Below the pieces are notes generated by a model, which saw only the letters and a program-made list of their open reading frames with translations, did not search any database and was not told the origin of the DNA. A stretch of 64,000 bases of DNA from an unidentified bacterial endosymbiont (GTDB taxonomy: Bacteria > Pseudomonadota > Gammaproteobacteria > Enterobacterales > Enterobacteriaceae). The stretch lies in NCBI RefSeq assembly GCF_918797525.1, contig NZ_OU963893.1:3286001-3350000 (forward strand), written 5' to 3'. Position 1 is the stretch's first letter; each line of letters opens with the position of its first letter. The position numbers were made by a program, and so were the translations under genes. Of the stretch, positions 9,081 to 18,210 are shown one piece after another.

Positions 9081-9795
9081 ATCCGTTATTGACGATGACG
9101 ATCCCGCCGTGGTCGTACCGATAATGACAGTGGGCGTACTCCAGCGGCGTGCCATCTTCCAGATAGATAACCTGCTCCACCTCCAGCACCGGATCGCTTT
9201 GCTCACAGATCAGGTGCTGCATATCCAGCGCGTTCGATTTTAGCGCCCGCACCACCCGATACGACCCCATAATCTTTAGCCCCAGCGTCTCCTGCACATA
9301 GCCAAACACCGAGCTTTCAAGATGGCTTTTGTTCAGGCCAGGCACCAGGTTCAGCGGCATAACGGTTGAATCCAGCGACATTGGCTCGCCGTTAAGCAGG
9401 CGCAGACGAATAAAGTCATAGATCGGCGCATCTGCATTGATCATCAGCGACGCTTGCTCTTTTTCATTCGGAAAACGCAGTTCAAAATGGACCACCTGGC
9501 TTGTGACCGTGCCCAGATGCGCCCAGGTTTTGGTAGCGCCAAAGTAGTCGCTGCCGGAGAGATCCCACTGCGAGAGCTGCAGAAAATTTTTGCGGATGAA
9601 CGTTCCCTGCCCCTGACGGGTATAAACCAGCCCTTCGACAATCAACTGACGCATGGCCTGCTGAACGGTCATTCTGCTGGTGCTGAACTCTGCCGCCAGC
9701 GCGAACTGGTCCGGAAGCGGTTCACTGGCGGCATACTGCTGGCTGATAATGCGTTTTTTAATTTCCCGCGCTATGGTGATGTACTTCGCCGCCAT
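9079..9795 (-). CDS. GntR-family (HutC/UTRA subfamily) regulator of the beta-glucoside locus
   Basis: A 238-residue protein with an N-terminal winged helix (about 5-70; FSTSRMTVQQAMRQLIVEGLVYTRQGQGTFI is the classic GntR recognition region) and a C-terminal UTRA effector-binding domain (about 90-235), the layout of regulators that sense phosphorylated sugars. It is the last gene of a minus-strand set with a PTS IIC gene (11 bp upstream) and a GH1 phospho-beta-glucosidase, so the likely inducer is a 6-phospho-beta-glucoside. Twin ATGACTAGTCAT palindromes in front of the GH1 gene are its probable operators. Confidence 0.88.
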   Translation of the reverse strand: MAAKYITIAREIKKRIISQQYAASEPLPDQFALAAEFSTSRMTVQQAMRQLIVEGLVYTRQGQGTFIRKNFLQLSQWDLSGSDYFGATKTWAHLGTVTSQVVHFELRFPNEKEQASLMINADAPIYDFIRLRLLNGEPMSLDSTVMPLNLVPGLNKSHLESSVFGYVQETLGLKIMGSYRVVRALKSNALDMQHLICEQSDPVLEVEQVIYLEDGTPLEYAHCHYRYDHGGIVIVNNG

Positions 9796-9806
9796 CGTCC
9801 CTTCCT

Positions 9807-11133
9807 TTAATTAGTTTCTATCCCACTGTTTTTTATAGCCACTCTCTCGGCAATTTTGAGGAAAGGCAGGTAGAAGAATACACCAAATATAATGATTGCC
9901 AACTGCACCACCACCGCTCGCCAGTCCCCCGCCGTGGCAAGCCAGGCGCTCAAAATGGGCGGTGTTGTCCACGGGATCATCACCACACAGCGCGACATTA
10001 ACCCCAGGGTGGTACAGAGCCAGGCGACATAAATGCCAATGGCGGGCAGCAGAACAAACGGGATCATCAGCGGCAGGTTAAAGACCACGGGCAAGCCAAA
10101 AATCACCGGCTCGTTGATATTAAACAGACCCGGCGCCAGCGACAGACGCGCTACCTGTTTCGCCGATTTCTGCCGCGAGAAGATGAATATGGCAATCAGC
10201 AGCGAAATCGTACTGCCAGTACCCCCGACCATGCCAAACGTCGGTACAAAGATATTGTTGATGATATGCGGGATCGGCTGGCCGTTGGCAAAGGCCAGCA
10301 TGTTCTCGTTGGTGTTGATAAGCAGGAACGGCTCCAGCACCACACTGTTAACGACCGACTGATGAATGCCCAGGGTGAACAAGAAGTTACCAAAACTGTA
10401 GATAAAAATCGTACCCGGCAGGCTGGTGTTAATCAGACGCAGCGGCTGCTGGATAAAGGTCGTGATCAGATGGATCAGATCCGTATGCAGCACGTTCGCG
10501 AGCACCGCCGCCAGAATAGCAAACAGAGAGAGCGTGAGCAGCGTTGGGATCAGCGCGGTAAAAGATTGACTGACCGCCGGCGGGACGTTGTCCCCCAGTG
10601 AAATCTGGAGTGCTTTGAGCCGGGAGATGGCGATAAACAGCTCCGTTGAGAGTAAGCCAATCAGTACCCCCGGCAAAAATGCCGGTCGAGCCGATATTGG
10701 CGAAGGTGAGCACCTAGGTCATATTCACCGCGGCGTCGCTGCCGACGGGGGTAAGCTGTAAGCGCATCGGCATCATGATGATAAAGCTACTGATGGCGAT
10801 AACCACCGCCGAAACCGGGTTGTCGAAATCCTTGTTACGCGCCAGCGACCAGGCAATCATCGGGGCCAGCAGCAGTGCGGCAATATTCAACGTACCGTTG
10901 ATAATCGCCTCACCCCAGACCTTAAACTGTATGAGCGTGTCGCCTTCAAAGATCCACGGGAACACCACGTTGTTCACCAGTACCGCCAGTCCGGCGAGGA
11001 TAAAAATCGGCATTACCGTGGCGAAGGCGTCGCGCAGGGAACGAAGGTGCACCTGGTTTGCCAGGCGCGCCGAAAACGCTACAAATCCGTCGACAAAGGA
11101 CTGCATCGCAGGTGTGATTTTTGTTTCAGACAT
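9807..11133 (-). pseudogene. PTS cellobiose/lactose-family IIC permease, disrupted
   Basis: Homologous to the membrane IIC subunits of the cellobiose/lichenan PTS (CelB-like, about 430 aa). The N-terminal part reads from 11133 and meets an in-frame TAG at 10714-10716; the frame continues beyond it with VLTFANIGSTGIFAG and is then thrown out of register in a run of five C (10667-10671, G on the coding strand). The rest (VLIGLLSTELFIA... to the end at 9807) resumes in another frame. Several hydrophobic helices and the PTS IIC motif FNINEPVIFGLP are visible. With both a nonsense codon and a frameshift it cannot give full-length protein unless both are sequence errors. No IIA or IIB gene is nearby, so IIC would have to borrow them. 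Confidence 0.85.
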
Positions 11134-11183
11134 AGCGGAACTTCCTGTTAATCAGTCACAAAAACGGCCCGGCAGCGTACGGC

Positions 11184-12560
11184 TTACATCTCGCGTCCGT
11201 TGGTATGGATAACCTGTTTCAACCACGCATAGCTTTTCTTCGGCACACGCTTCAGGTCTTTCAGGTCGTGATTTTCCCGGTTGACGTAGACCACGCCGTA
11301 GCGCTTGCGCATGTCGCCCTGTGAGCTAAGAATGTCGATCAAGCCCCAGCCGAGATAGCCGATGACCACTGCCCCGTCCTCAAACATCGCCTCTTTCATG
11401 GCCTCGATATGTGCCCGGTGATACTCAATACGGTAGGTATCCTCAATCGGGTTAACGCCATCCCAGGATTCAATCACCCCAATGCCGTTTTCAATCGGGA
11501 ATACCGGCATTCGCCAGTCGTTGGCATAGCGGGTGATGATGGTACGAAAGCCCAGCGGATCGATCTGCCAGTTCCACTCCGTGGCGTTCAGATATGGATT
11601 GTTTTTCTCGCCGTGCAGCAGGTAATAATTAACCGGCGTCCCTTCAGGAATGGCATCGCTGTCCAGGGTTTTACTGGCGTAGTAGCTGAAGGCCATGTAG
11701 TCGTTTTTAGTGCGTGCCAGAAGCTGAAGGTCTTCAGCGCGGTAAATATCAGCGAACCCTTGCTGTTCAACAACCGCCATCACCGCCGGGCTGTATCCCT
11801 GGCCAGCAAAGACGCGCAGCAGGTTCTGGTTGAGGAATTCGTCGTATTGCTGGGCACAGAAGATATCGCGCGGTTTGCAGGTGGCCGGGTAGATCAGCTG
11901 ATGCGCCAGCATTCCGCCCATCAGTTGGCCCGGTTTGGTCTGATGGAGATAGTCAGTCAATGCCATGTGCGCGACCATGGTGTGATGCTGCAGCTCGTAC
12001 AGCTCGCGCAGGGTTTTCTCCCCTTTCATGTAACCTGAAATCCGGAAGGCTTCCGGCATATGGAAGATGTTTTGTTCGTTGAAGGTCAACCAGTACTTAA
12101 CACGGTCACCAAAACAGTCGATCATTTTTTTACCGTAGCGAATGAAGGCATCCATCACCCGGCGATCGTTGAAACCGTTATACTCCTGCGCCAGCGCCAG
12201 GGGCATATCGAAATGGTAAAGGCAGATCATCGGCTCAATGCCGCGGGCAATCAGATCGTTAATAAAACCATCGTAAAAGGCGATCCCTTCGTCATTAAAG
12301 TCGCCGTCGCCCTGCGGGCAAACGCGGCTCCACGAGATCTGGAAGCGGTAGCAGTTCATGCCCAGATCCTGCATTAAATCGAAATCTTCACGATAGCGGT
12401 GGAAGGCGTCAGTAGCGACTTTCCAGTCAGAAATATTTTCCCCGGCTTCGCGGATGTCGTACACCGACATCCCCTTTCCGCCCTCATTCCATGCCCCTTC
12501 CGTTTGCATGCTGGATACCGAGTTACCCCAAAAAAATTTGGCTGGCAGTGTTAGCTTCAT
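11184..12560 (-). CDS. GH1 6-phospho-beta-glucosidase
   Basis: A 458-residue glycoside hydrolase family 1 enzyme, expected to split phosphorylated beta-glucosides taken up by a PTS, in the cytoplasm. The N-terminal FFWGNSVSSMQTEGAWNEGGKG is the family signature; the acid/base Glu162 is in TFNEQN and the nucleophile Glu357 in PIENGIG. A C-terminal SSQGDMRKRYGVVYVN segment resembles the phosphate-binding region of 6-phospho enzymes. First gene of the unit, followed after about 50 bp by the broken IIC gene and the GntR regulator. The enzyme itself looks intact although its transporter is not. Whether it corresponds to a named bgl/cel gene cannot be told here. Confidence 0.9.
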   Translation of the reverse strand: MKLTLPAKFFWGNSVSSMQTEGAWNEGGKGMSVYDIREAGENISDWKVATDAFHRYREDFDLMQDLGMNCYRFQISWSRVCPQGDGDFNDEGIAFYDGFINDLIARGIEPMICLYHFDMPLALAQEYNGFNDRRVMDAFIRYGKKMIDCFGDRVKYWLTFNEQNIFHMPEAFRISGYMKGEKTLRELYELQHHTMVAHMALTDYLHQTKPGQLMGGMLAHQLIYPATCKPRDIFCAQQYDEFLNQNLLRVFAGQGYSPAVMAVVEQQGFADIYRAEDLQLLARTKNDYMAFSYYASKTLDSDAIPEGTPVNYYLLHGEKNNPYLNATEWNWQIDPLGFRTIITRYANDWRMPVFPIENGIGVIESWDGVNPIEDTYRIEYHRAHIEAMKEAMFEDGAVVIGYLGWGLIDILSSQGDMRKRYGVVYVNRENHDLKDLKRVPKKSYAWLKQVIHTNGREM

Positions 12561-12905
12561 GGTCGCTCCCTATATGACTAGTCATTTAATATTCATGACT
12601 AGTCATATAAGTGAGGATGCAAAATCAAGCAAAGAGAAGGATCGTTTTTTGTGAGATGGACAGGAAAAAACCGGGTGAGGTGGATACCGGATTTCGTTAT
12701 TGACGGCGCCTGGGAAGTCATTCATAACTCAGAAATCAAATGCGGCTGTCTGGCAGGACAAAACTGTATTATCGTGCCTTCCCCTGCACCTGGGCCAAAA
12801 AATGACTCTTCACAGCAGGTGACGCTGACAATAGGCCTGTTTTTTGATGGCGCAGGACAGCGCAATTATCGCCGCCATTCGTCAGGGGCTGCCGGGAAAA
12901 GAGGA
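12561..12905. other. Gap between the beta-glucoside locus and the reductase remnant
   Basis: After the twin operator this 345-bp stretch shows no recognisable gene. An 89-codon open frame (12651-12920, plus) has no convincing ribosome-binding site or familiar sequence and runs into the reductase remnant on the other strand. Confidence 0.5.
12574..12606 (-). promoter_or_regulatory. Twin 12-bp operator for the GntR regulator
   Basis: Two identical perfect palindromes, ATGACTAGTCAT, at 12574-12585 and 12595-12606, spaced 21 bp centre to centre (two helical turns), lie 14-46 bp before the GH1 start codon. The GACTAGTC core resembles operators of HutC-type GntR proteins. Binding by the regulator at 9079-9795 is inferred. 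Confidence 0.7.
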
Positions 12906-13529
12906 TTATTGATTGGCTAATTGACCACGACGATACTCGCCCTGCCGCTCCAGCATCCAGCCCGGATATTCGCGCGGTAAGGCGCTGACAGCATCCAACT
13001 GTTTACGCTCTTCCTCGCTTAAGCGGACATCCGTTGCAGCAATATTATCATCCAGTTGATCGACGCGTTTTGCGCCAATAATTACGCTGGTTACCGCTTT
13101 TTGATGCAGCAGCCACGCCAGCGCAATTTGTGCTACCGACACGCCCTTGCTCTCAGCAATGGTGCGCATCACCTCCACGTCTCCTTCACGCTGCTGATAA
13201 TGTGATAACGCGAGCTGCCGCGCGAGTTCACTCCAGCGGTCCCCGTTTCGCCAAAGACTTTGGTGGCGACAACCACCTTTTTCACGCGGAATTTTCAGGT
13301 TTTTCAGCGCCTGGCCGACGATCTCCTCCGCACGCCCTTCGGAATAGACGTCAGCAGTGTCGATGAAGTTAATCCCGGCATCCAGTGCGCGGCCCACCAG
13401 TTGCTCGGCTTCGCTCTGCTGTAGCTGACCAATCTTACCCCACATACCGCCTTCGCCGCCGAAGGTCATGGTGCCAAGGCACAGCTCAGACACAAACAGA
13501 CCGGTGTTGCCCAGTTTTTGATAACGCAT
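12906..13529 (-). pseudogene. Aldo/keto reductase remnant (frameshift plus internal deletion)
   Basis: The N-terminal part (MRYQKLGNTGLFVSELCLGTMTFGG..., start ATG 13529 behind GAGGAG) and C-terminal part (VSVAQIALAWLLHQKAVTSVIIGAKRVDQLDDN...) are typical of the aldo/keto reductase family of about 330-350 residues, but only about 207 are encoded. After NLKIPREK the sequence goes out of frame; the shifted frame still reads VVVATKVFGETGTAG...SSRYHIISSVKE, normal family sequence. About 130 residues of the barrel are then missing and the C-terminus resumes in the original frame. One inserted G and a deletion cancel each other, giving a deceptively open but non-functional frame. Tyr of the catalytic tetrad (DTADVYSEG) remains; the central barrel residues are lost. 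Confidence 0.85.
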
Positions 13530-13843
13530 AAGGTACTCCTCGCATGTCGATTGGGTATCCATTAGTTATACCCGCCCCACAGCCATTGCGAATGTGCTGT
13601 TCCTGTCCGTTTCTTGCCCAAATCTCTGAATCTTTATCCGCACGGGGCGTCGCCAAAGACGGGGTAATCCAGATCGCGCGCGCTCTGCTGGGCACGCGCC
13701 ACCTTCACGCTGGAGAGCCAGGAAAGAAGCCCTTCGAACTTTCTGGCCAGTGGCAGCGGTCCTGTCAGTGAGCGGCATCACGCTATGCCGTTCACTAAAG
13801 CCAGGACGTTTGTACATTTACAGGAAAACGGACAAATAGCGCA
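13530..13843. other. Gap upstream of the reductase remnant
   Basis: 314 bp without a recognisable gene. Minus-strand frames contain stops and show no familiar motif, although one reads an amphipathic stretch (about 13640-13750, LARKFEGLLSWLSSVKVARAQQSARDLD) that might be a relic of a deleted gene. Given the deletion next door, this may be decaying DNA. Confidence 0.35.
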
Positions 13844-14953
13844 CTAAATGAGAAGAAATAGTCCGTAACCGACTGACGCGGCCCATAACAGCATCGGGAT
13901 CGACCAGAGATGGAAGCGCCACCAGATGCGGCGGTCGTTAGCCATGCGCAGGGCAATCAGGTTCGCAAGCGACCCTGGCAGCAGCCCGAAGCCGCCAATA
14001 TTGACCGCCCACGCCAGCAGCATGTTAGCGGGAACATAATTGAGCAGCAAAATCGTGGACGGGACGTTACTGATAAACTGTGAAAGGCCTATCGCCGTCA
14101 GCCACAATTCAGGCTGTGAAAGCCCGCTGACGCCGTGCAGAACGGTTTGCAAAACCGGTAGCTGAATGAGTAAATGCACATCGATAAACATCGCCACAAA
14201 TACCAGCAATAGCGTCCAGTCCACGCTTATCAACACGCGTCTTGCCAGCACCAGGAAGCCTGCCGCCACCAGCAGCACGCCGACAAGCTCAACCTTCAAC
14301 TCAAGCGCGGCAAGAAAGACGATGTAAAGCGCGAGGCAGCTCCAGACCAGATGGGGCTGCCACTGCGGGCCGGTGCTGCCGCTATGGTAATGCAGTTTTT
14401 TATCCGGGAATGCGAACCAGCAAACTACCAGTAGCGACATCATTATCACCAGCGCCAGCGGCGCCATCTGCCAGGTAAAAGCCGCGAAGGACAGCCCGGA
14501 GCGTCCCCAGAGAAGGATATTTTGCGGGTTGCCGATGGGGGTCAAAAGGGAACCGGCGTTCACGGCCAGGGCTTCGAAGATGATGAGCCAGGATACCGGG
14601 ATCTCGCACAGCTTACGCAGCGTAAGCGTGAGCGGCACGATGATGAACAACGCCACATCGTTGGTCAGGAAGGTCGACAGCACCGCCGCCGCCAGCACCA
14701 TAAACAGTGAAAGCCTGCGCTCGGTGGCAAACCGACGCACCATTTTGCGCCCCAGCACGTCAAAATACCCGCTCAGTTCCACCCCTTTGGTGAGCATCAT
14801 CAGCCCGCTCAGGGTAATAATCGTGCGCCAGTCAATGGCGGCGGGCCAGTCGTGAGGGGCAAAGGGCACAAAGAAGCTTAACCCTGCGCCAATAATAAGT
14901 AACAGATGAAAAAAGCGATCGCCAGCCAGCGCCCGCAATCCAGGGATTGTCAT
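13844..14953 (-). CDS. ybiR: Inner-membrane ion transporter family protein YbiR
   Basis: A 369-residue polytopic protein with about 10 predicted helices, closely similar to E. coli YbiR (372 aa), in the ArsB/NhaD/citrate permease superfamily. Typical hairpin regions are [14 protein letters not shown] near residue 95 and [16 protein letters not shown] near 290. The substrate is not established. Its ATG overlaps the stop of mntR by four bases (ATGA type), so it is translated from the mntR transcript and may relate to metal homeostasis. Confidence 0.92.
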   Translation of the reverse strand: MTIPGLRALAGDRFFHLLLIIGAGLSFFVPFAPHDWPAAIDWRTIITLSGLMMLTKGVELSGYFDVLGRKMVRRFATERRLSLFMVLAAAVLSTFLTNDVALFIIVPLTLTLRKLCEIPVSWLIIFEALAVNAGSLLTPIGNPQNILLWGRSGLSFAAFTWQMAPLALVIMMSLLVVCWFAFPDKKLHYHSGSTGPQWQPHLVWSCLALYIVFLAALELKVELVGVLLVAAGFLVLARRVLISVDWTLLLVFVAMFIDVHLLIQLPVLQTVLHGVSGLSQPELWLTAIGLSQFISNVPSTILLLNYVPANMLLAWAVNIGGFGLLPGSLANLIALRMANDRRIWWRFHLWSIPMLLWAASVGYGLFLLI

Positions 14954-15423
14954 TCAGCAGCAGGCCCGTACTTGAGAGTAAATTCACGGAATTTCACCAG
15001 CGTCTCTTCACTGACGTGGTGTTCCATCCCTTCCGCGTCCCGGCGGGCGATCTCCTGGCTTACGCCCAGCACCAGCAAAAAGTTTTCAACAATCTGATGA
15101 CGCTCGCGGCTCTCCTGGGCCAGCTTCTCCCCTTGTGCCGTGAGAAATACGCCGCGCCAGGGGATCATTTCGATCAACCCCACCGAGGCAAGACGCTTTA
15201 ACATCTTGGCGACGGTAGGCTGAGACACCCCAAGGCGCGCGGCCATATCTACCTGACGCGCCTCGCCGACTTCACGAATTAAATCGGAAATCAGTTCCAC
15301 ATAGTCATCAATCAGCTCGCGCCGGTGCGCTTCACGTACCTGGCGGAATCCTTCGACATGCTCTTCAACATTCACCAGTTGCGTCGTTTTTTTTGTTGTT
15401 GGCTTACCTGCGCGACGGTTCAT
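14950..15423 (-). CDS. mntR: Manganese-responsive regulator MntR
   Basis: A 157-residue DtxR-family protein, near-identical to E. coli MntR (155 aa). The N-terminal winged helix ([27 protein letters not shown], about 55-85) and the metal-binding/dimerisation helices with [37 protein letters not shown] carry the His/Glu Mn(II) ligands. With Mn(II) it represses mntH and mntS. It is divergent from mntS, with MntR-like boxes between them, and co-transcribed with ybiR. Confidence 0.97.
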   Translation of the reverse strand: MNRRAGKPTTKKTTQLVNVEEHVEGFRQVREAHRRELIDDYVELISDLIREVGEARQVDMAARLGVSQPTVAKMLKRLASVGLIEMIPWRGVFLTAQGEKLAQESRERHQIVENFLLVLGVSQEIARRDAEGMEHHVSEETLVKFREFTLKYGPAAE

Positions 15424-15512
15424 TGTGGTTCCTCAGTGGGGGTGACGCTTCCAGCGCCCTGTAACGGAGCGCACAGTGTAAACCATAGCTCTGCAAGCAC
15501 AAAAAATTAACG

Positions 15513-15530
15513 AATTAGCCGTAGCTATAC
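15513..15530. promoter_or_regulatory. Possible second MntR box
   Basis: TTAGC-CGTA-GCTA(TA) resembles a weaker MntR palindrome, centred 19 bp from the strong box at 15532-15549. It could extend repression towards mntR or be chance. Confidence 0.35.
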
Positions 15531-15531
15531 A

Positions 15532-15549
15532 ATATAGCCTGTGCTATAT
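15532..15549. promoter_or_regulatory. MntR box at the mntS promoter
   Basis: ATATAGC-CTGT-GCTATAT is a perfect 7-bp inverted repeat with a 4-bp spacer, matching the MntR operator known from E. coli mntH/mntS. It lies 58 bp before the mntS start. Confidence 0.85.
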
Positions 15550-15606
15550 CTGTATGTAATGCAGTCACCCTTCATGGATCGAAGGGATCAAATATCAGGA
15601 GGTCCA

Positions 15607-15735
15607 ATGAATGAATTCAAGAGGTGTATGGCCGTGTTTACTCACTCTCCTTTTAAAGTACGATTAATGCTGTTGAACATGCTGTGCGATATGTTTACTC
15701 ACAAATCGCAGCAGGAGGATAATTCATCTCACTAA
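15607..15735 (+). CDS. mntS: Small manganese-homeostasis protein MntS
   Basis: A 42-residue protein beginning MNEFKRCMAVFTHSPFKVRLMLLNMLCDMF, strongly conserved with E. coli MntS (42 aa, once thought to be the RNA rybA). MntS raises available intracellular Mn, by family knowledge through antagonising Mn export. The start at 15607 is chosen because AGGAGG lies 5-10 bp before it and the length equals the E. coli protein; the open frame extends further upstream without meaning. An MntR box lies just upstream, giving repression at high Mn. Confidence 0.95.
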   Translation: MNEFKRCMAVFTHSPFKVRLMLLNMLCDMFTHKSQQEDNSSH

Positions 15736-15757
15736 GCGGCGTCGCGGTACGCCGCTT
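15734..15757 (+). terminator. Hairpin after mntS
   Basis: AAGCGGCGT-CGCGGT-ACGCCGCTT forms a 9-bp stem overlapping the mntS stop codon, followed by a poor U-tract (CATCTTT). Confidence 0.6.
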
Positions 15758-15862
15758 CATCTTTGCGTCACATGTCCTCTGTAAACTGGCCTCTCGCCGC
15801 CTGATCCCCGATCTTTTTCACGGATTTGTAATCCCTCTCGCAAAACATACGTTTAACTTCTG

Positions 15863-15891
15863 TTGACCTTATTTCGCGCTCGCACTATCTT
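15863..15891 (+). promoter_or_regulatory. Candidate sigma-70 promoter for opgE
   Basis: TTGACC, a 17-bp spacer and TATCTT lie about 130 bp before the opgE start. Confidence 0.35.
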
Positions 15892-16018
15892 CTTGCAGCC
15901 CTGCACAATTTGCGGCTCGCTGAAGCGGACCCTCATGCCCTCTCCACGCACTGTCAGGCAGGTTATGACCCTTGGCGCCAGGGTGAGCACATGGCGTTTT
16001 CATGCATGATAGTGACCT

Positions 16019-17602
16019 ATGAATTTAACCCTGATCGACACCGTTGTGACCCGCAGTCGGGCCTTGAACCCGTGGACGGGGTTCTACTTTCTGCAATCGT
16101 TATTGATTAACTTTGCGCTCGGCTATCCATTTAGCCTGCTCTACGCCGTTGCCTTCACCTGCATTCTGCATTTACTGTGGCGAAACGCGCCGGGCGTGCA
16201 AAAAGCGTTTCTCGGGGCCTGCTCTCTCATCGCGGCCCTCTACTTCCCGTTCAGCCAGGCTTACGGCGCCCCCAACTTTAATACCCTGCTGGCGCTGCAC
16301 TCGACCAATATGGAAGAGTCAACGGAGATCCTGACCATCTTCCCGTGGTACAACTACGTTGTTGGCCTCTTTATCTTCGTCACTGGCGTCATTGCGGTTC
16401 GTCGCAAAGCAGAAGAGAAAAAAGCGTGGAGAAAAATTGAAAGCCTGTGCCTGGCGTTCAGCGTGGCGACCTTCTTTGTGGCGCCGGTGCAAAATCTGGC
16501 CTGGGGTGGCGTTTTCAGGCTAAAAGATACGGGCTACCCGGTATTCCGCTTTGTGAAAGACGTGGTGGTCAATAACCAGGAAGTGCTGGACGAACAGAGC
16601 CGTATGGCCGAGCTTTCCACGATGAAAGACACCTGGACGGTACTGGCGGTGAAACCGAAATACCATATCTATGTGATGGTGATCGGCGAAAGCGCGCGCC
16701 GGGATGCGCTGGGTGCTTTTGGCGGCCACTGGAATAACACGCCGTTTGCCAGTTCGGTCAACGGCACGCTGTTTACGGATTACATCGCAGCCAGCGGCTC
16801 TACGCAGAAATCACTCGGTCTTACGCTTAACCGCGTCGTCGACGGTAAGCCGCAGTATCAGGATAACGTTGTTACGCTGGCAAACCGCGCCGGTTTCCAG
16901 ACGTGGTGGTTTTCCAATCAGGGACAAATTGGTGAATACGATACGGCGATCGCCAGCATCGCTAAACGGGCTGACGAAGTGCAGTTCCTGAAAAACGGTG
17001 ATTTTGAAGCCGATAAAAACACCAAAGATGAAGCGTTGCTGAAGATGACCGCGCAGGTCTTCGCCACTCAGCGCACCCAGCCGCAGCTGATTATCCTGCA
17101 CTTGATGGGGTCACACCCGCAGGCATGCGATCGTACCCAGGGAAAATACGCAGAGTTTGTGCAGTCCAAAGAGACCTCTTGCTACCTCTACACCATGACC
17201 CAAACCGACGATCTGCTAAGCAAGCTGTACGCCCAGCTTCGCAATACGGGCGTCACATTCTCGCTGGTCTATTTCTCCGATCACGGTCTGGTCTTTAAAG
17301 AGCGCGGTAAAGAGGTGCAATATCTGGCGCACGATGACCAATTCCAGCAGAACTTTCAGGTGCCGTTTATGGTGCTGTCGAGTAATGACAAACGGCATCG
17401 CATTATCAAAGCGCGTCGTTCAGCCAATGATTTCCTGCAGTTCTTCTCGCAGTGGACGGGGATTTCTGCCAGGCAGATAAAAAATGATTACCCATTTATC
17501 TCGGATAAGAAAGCTCCCCGGGCTTATATTACCAACTTTAAATTACAGAAAGTTGACTACACTCATCTTGGGATGGATGTGTTTGATGTTAACAACCAGT
17601 AG
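16019..17602 (+). CDS. opgE: Phosphoethanolamine transferase OpgE (YbiP)
   Basis: A 527-residue inner-membrane enzyme, same length as E. coli OpgE/YbiP, which adds phosphoethanolamine to osmoregulated periplasmic glucans. N-terminal membrane helices (about 1-160) are followed by a periplasmic sulfatase-fold domain. The metal-site motifs VIGESARRDALG and YFSDHGLVF and the nucleophile region AASGSTQKSLGLTLNR (a Thr is the expected phosphoryl carrier) are present. Start at ATG 16019, giving the same N-terminus as the E. coli protein (MNLTL). Single gene. Confidence 0.95.
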   Translation: MNLTLIDTVVTRSRALNPWTGFYFLQSLLINFALGYPFSLLYAVAFTCILHLLWRNAPGVQKAFLGACSLIAALYFPFSQAYGAPNFNTLLALHSTNMEESTEILTIFPWYNYVVGLFIFVTGVIAVRRKAEEKKAWRKIESLCLAFSVATFFVAPVQNLAWGGVFRLKDTGYPVFRFVKDVVVNNQEVLDEQSRMAELSTMKDTWTVLAVKPKYHIYVMVIGESARRDALGAFGGHWNNTPFASSVNGTLFTDYIAASGSTQKSLGLTLNRVVDGKPQYQDNVVTLANRAGFQTWWFSNQGQIGEYDTAIASIAKRADEVQFLKNGDFEADKNTKDEALLKMTAQVFATQRTQPQLIILHLMGSHPQACDRTQGKYAEFVQSKETSCYLYTMTQTDDLLSKLYAQLRNTGVTFSLVYFSDHGLVFKERGKEVQYLAHDDQFQQNFQVPFMVLSSNDKRHRIIKARRSANDFLQFFSQWTGISARQIKNDYPFISDKKAPRAYITNFKLQKVDYTHLGMDVFDVNNQ

Positions 17603-17642
17603 TCCGTGGGTGCTTCTCAGTAAAAAAAACGGGATAAACAGC

Positions 17643-17673
17643 AAAAAAAATCCGCCACGTTGGGCGGATTTTT
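17643..17673. terminator. Bidirectional terminator between opgE and ompX
   Basis: TCCGCC-N6-GGCGGA stem with an A8 run on one side and T5 on the other; serves both converging genes. Confidence 0.9.
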
Positions 17674-17691
17674 ATGAGCTCACCGAAGTGA

Positions 17692-18210
17692 TTAGAAGCG
17701 GTAACCTACGCCTGCGATCCAGGTGCCAACGTCAACGCTGCGGATACGGCTCTGCTCATAGGAGAAGTCCAGAGCAACGTTTTCGATTGGGTTGAACTGC
17801 AGACCAGCGCCATAAGAGAAGCCGTAGTCGCTGGTGCTTGCAGTGCGGTCAGCAGAATCGTTAGCCGTCTGCTGGGTTTTACCGTAGCCAACACCCACAA
17901 CACCGTAGATGCTTGCCCAGTCGTTCAGACGGAAAGCAGGACCTGCAGTGACGCCGTAATATTGAGCTTTGTTGTACAGGCCGTTATCAGAATCATTTTT
18001 TTCGGTGTAGGTGAAAGAACCGATCACGCCCAGCGGGTTGTTATCCTGCTCGTAACGATACTTCAGGTTGAAACCGCTAGCTTTGTTCATCACGCCCTGA
18101 TAGTCGCTCTGAGCGTAACCACCAGTAACGGTAGAAGTAGCAGCTACTGCGGTACCTGCGGAAACGGCCATAACAACAGCCAGTGCTGAAAGACATGCAA
18201 TTTTTTTCAT
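17692..18210 (-). CDS. ompX: Outer-membrane protein OmpX
   Basis: A 172-residue eight-stranded beta-barrel, clearly OmpX. The signal peptide occupies residues 1-23 (cleavage after TAVA before ATSTVTGGYAQ), and the C-terminal GVGYRF has the Phe ending needed for BAM-mediated insertion. The start is the ATG at 18210, preceded by GAGGTGG; the in-frame GTG at 18216 is part of that ribosome-binding site. Compared with E. coli, the surface loops differ most (TEKNDSDNGLYN and QQTANDSADRTASTS), as expected for exposed segments. In E. coli the sRNA CyaR pairs with this ribosome-binding site; the GAGGTGG is retained. Confidence 0.97.
   Translation of the reverse strand: MKKIACLSALAVVMAVSAGTAVAATSTVTGGYAQSDYQGVMNKASGFNLKYRYEQDNNPLGVIGSFTYTEKNDSDNGLYNKAQYYGVTAGPAFRLNDWASIYGVVGVGYGKTQQTANDSADRTASTSDYGFSYGAGLQFNPIENVALDFSYEQSRIRSVDVGTWIAGVGYRF

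Noticed and set aside
12651..12920. 89-codon open frame on the plus strand after the GH1 promoter
   Set aside because: No ribosome-binding site, no familiar sequence, and its end overlaps the reductase remnant on the other strand.
13566..13817. 83-codon minus-strand frame upstream of the reductase remnant
   Set aside because: Arg-rich composition typical of a shadow frame; no motif or start signal supports it.
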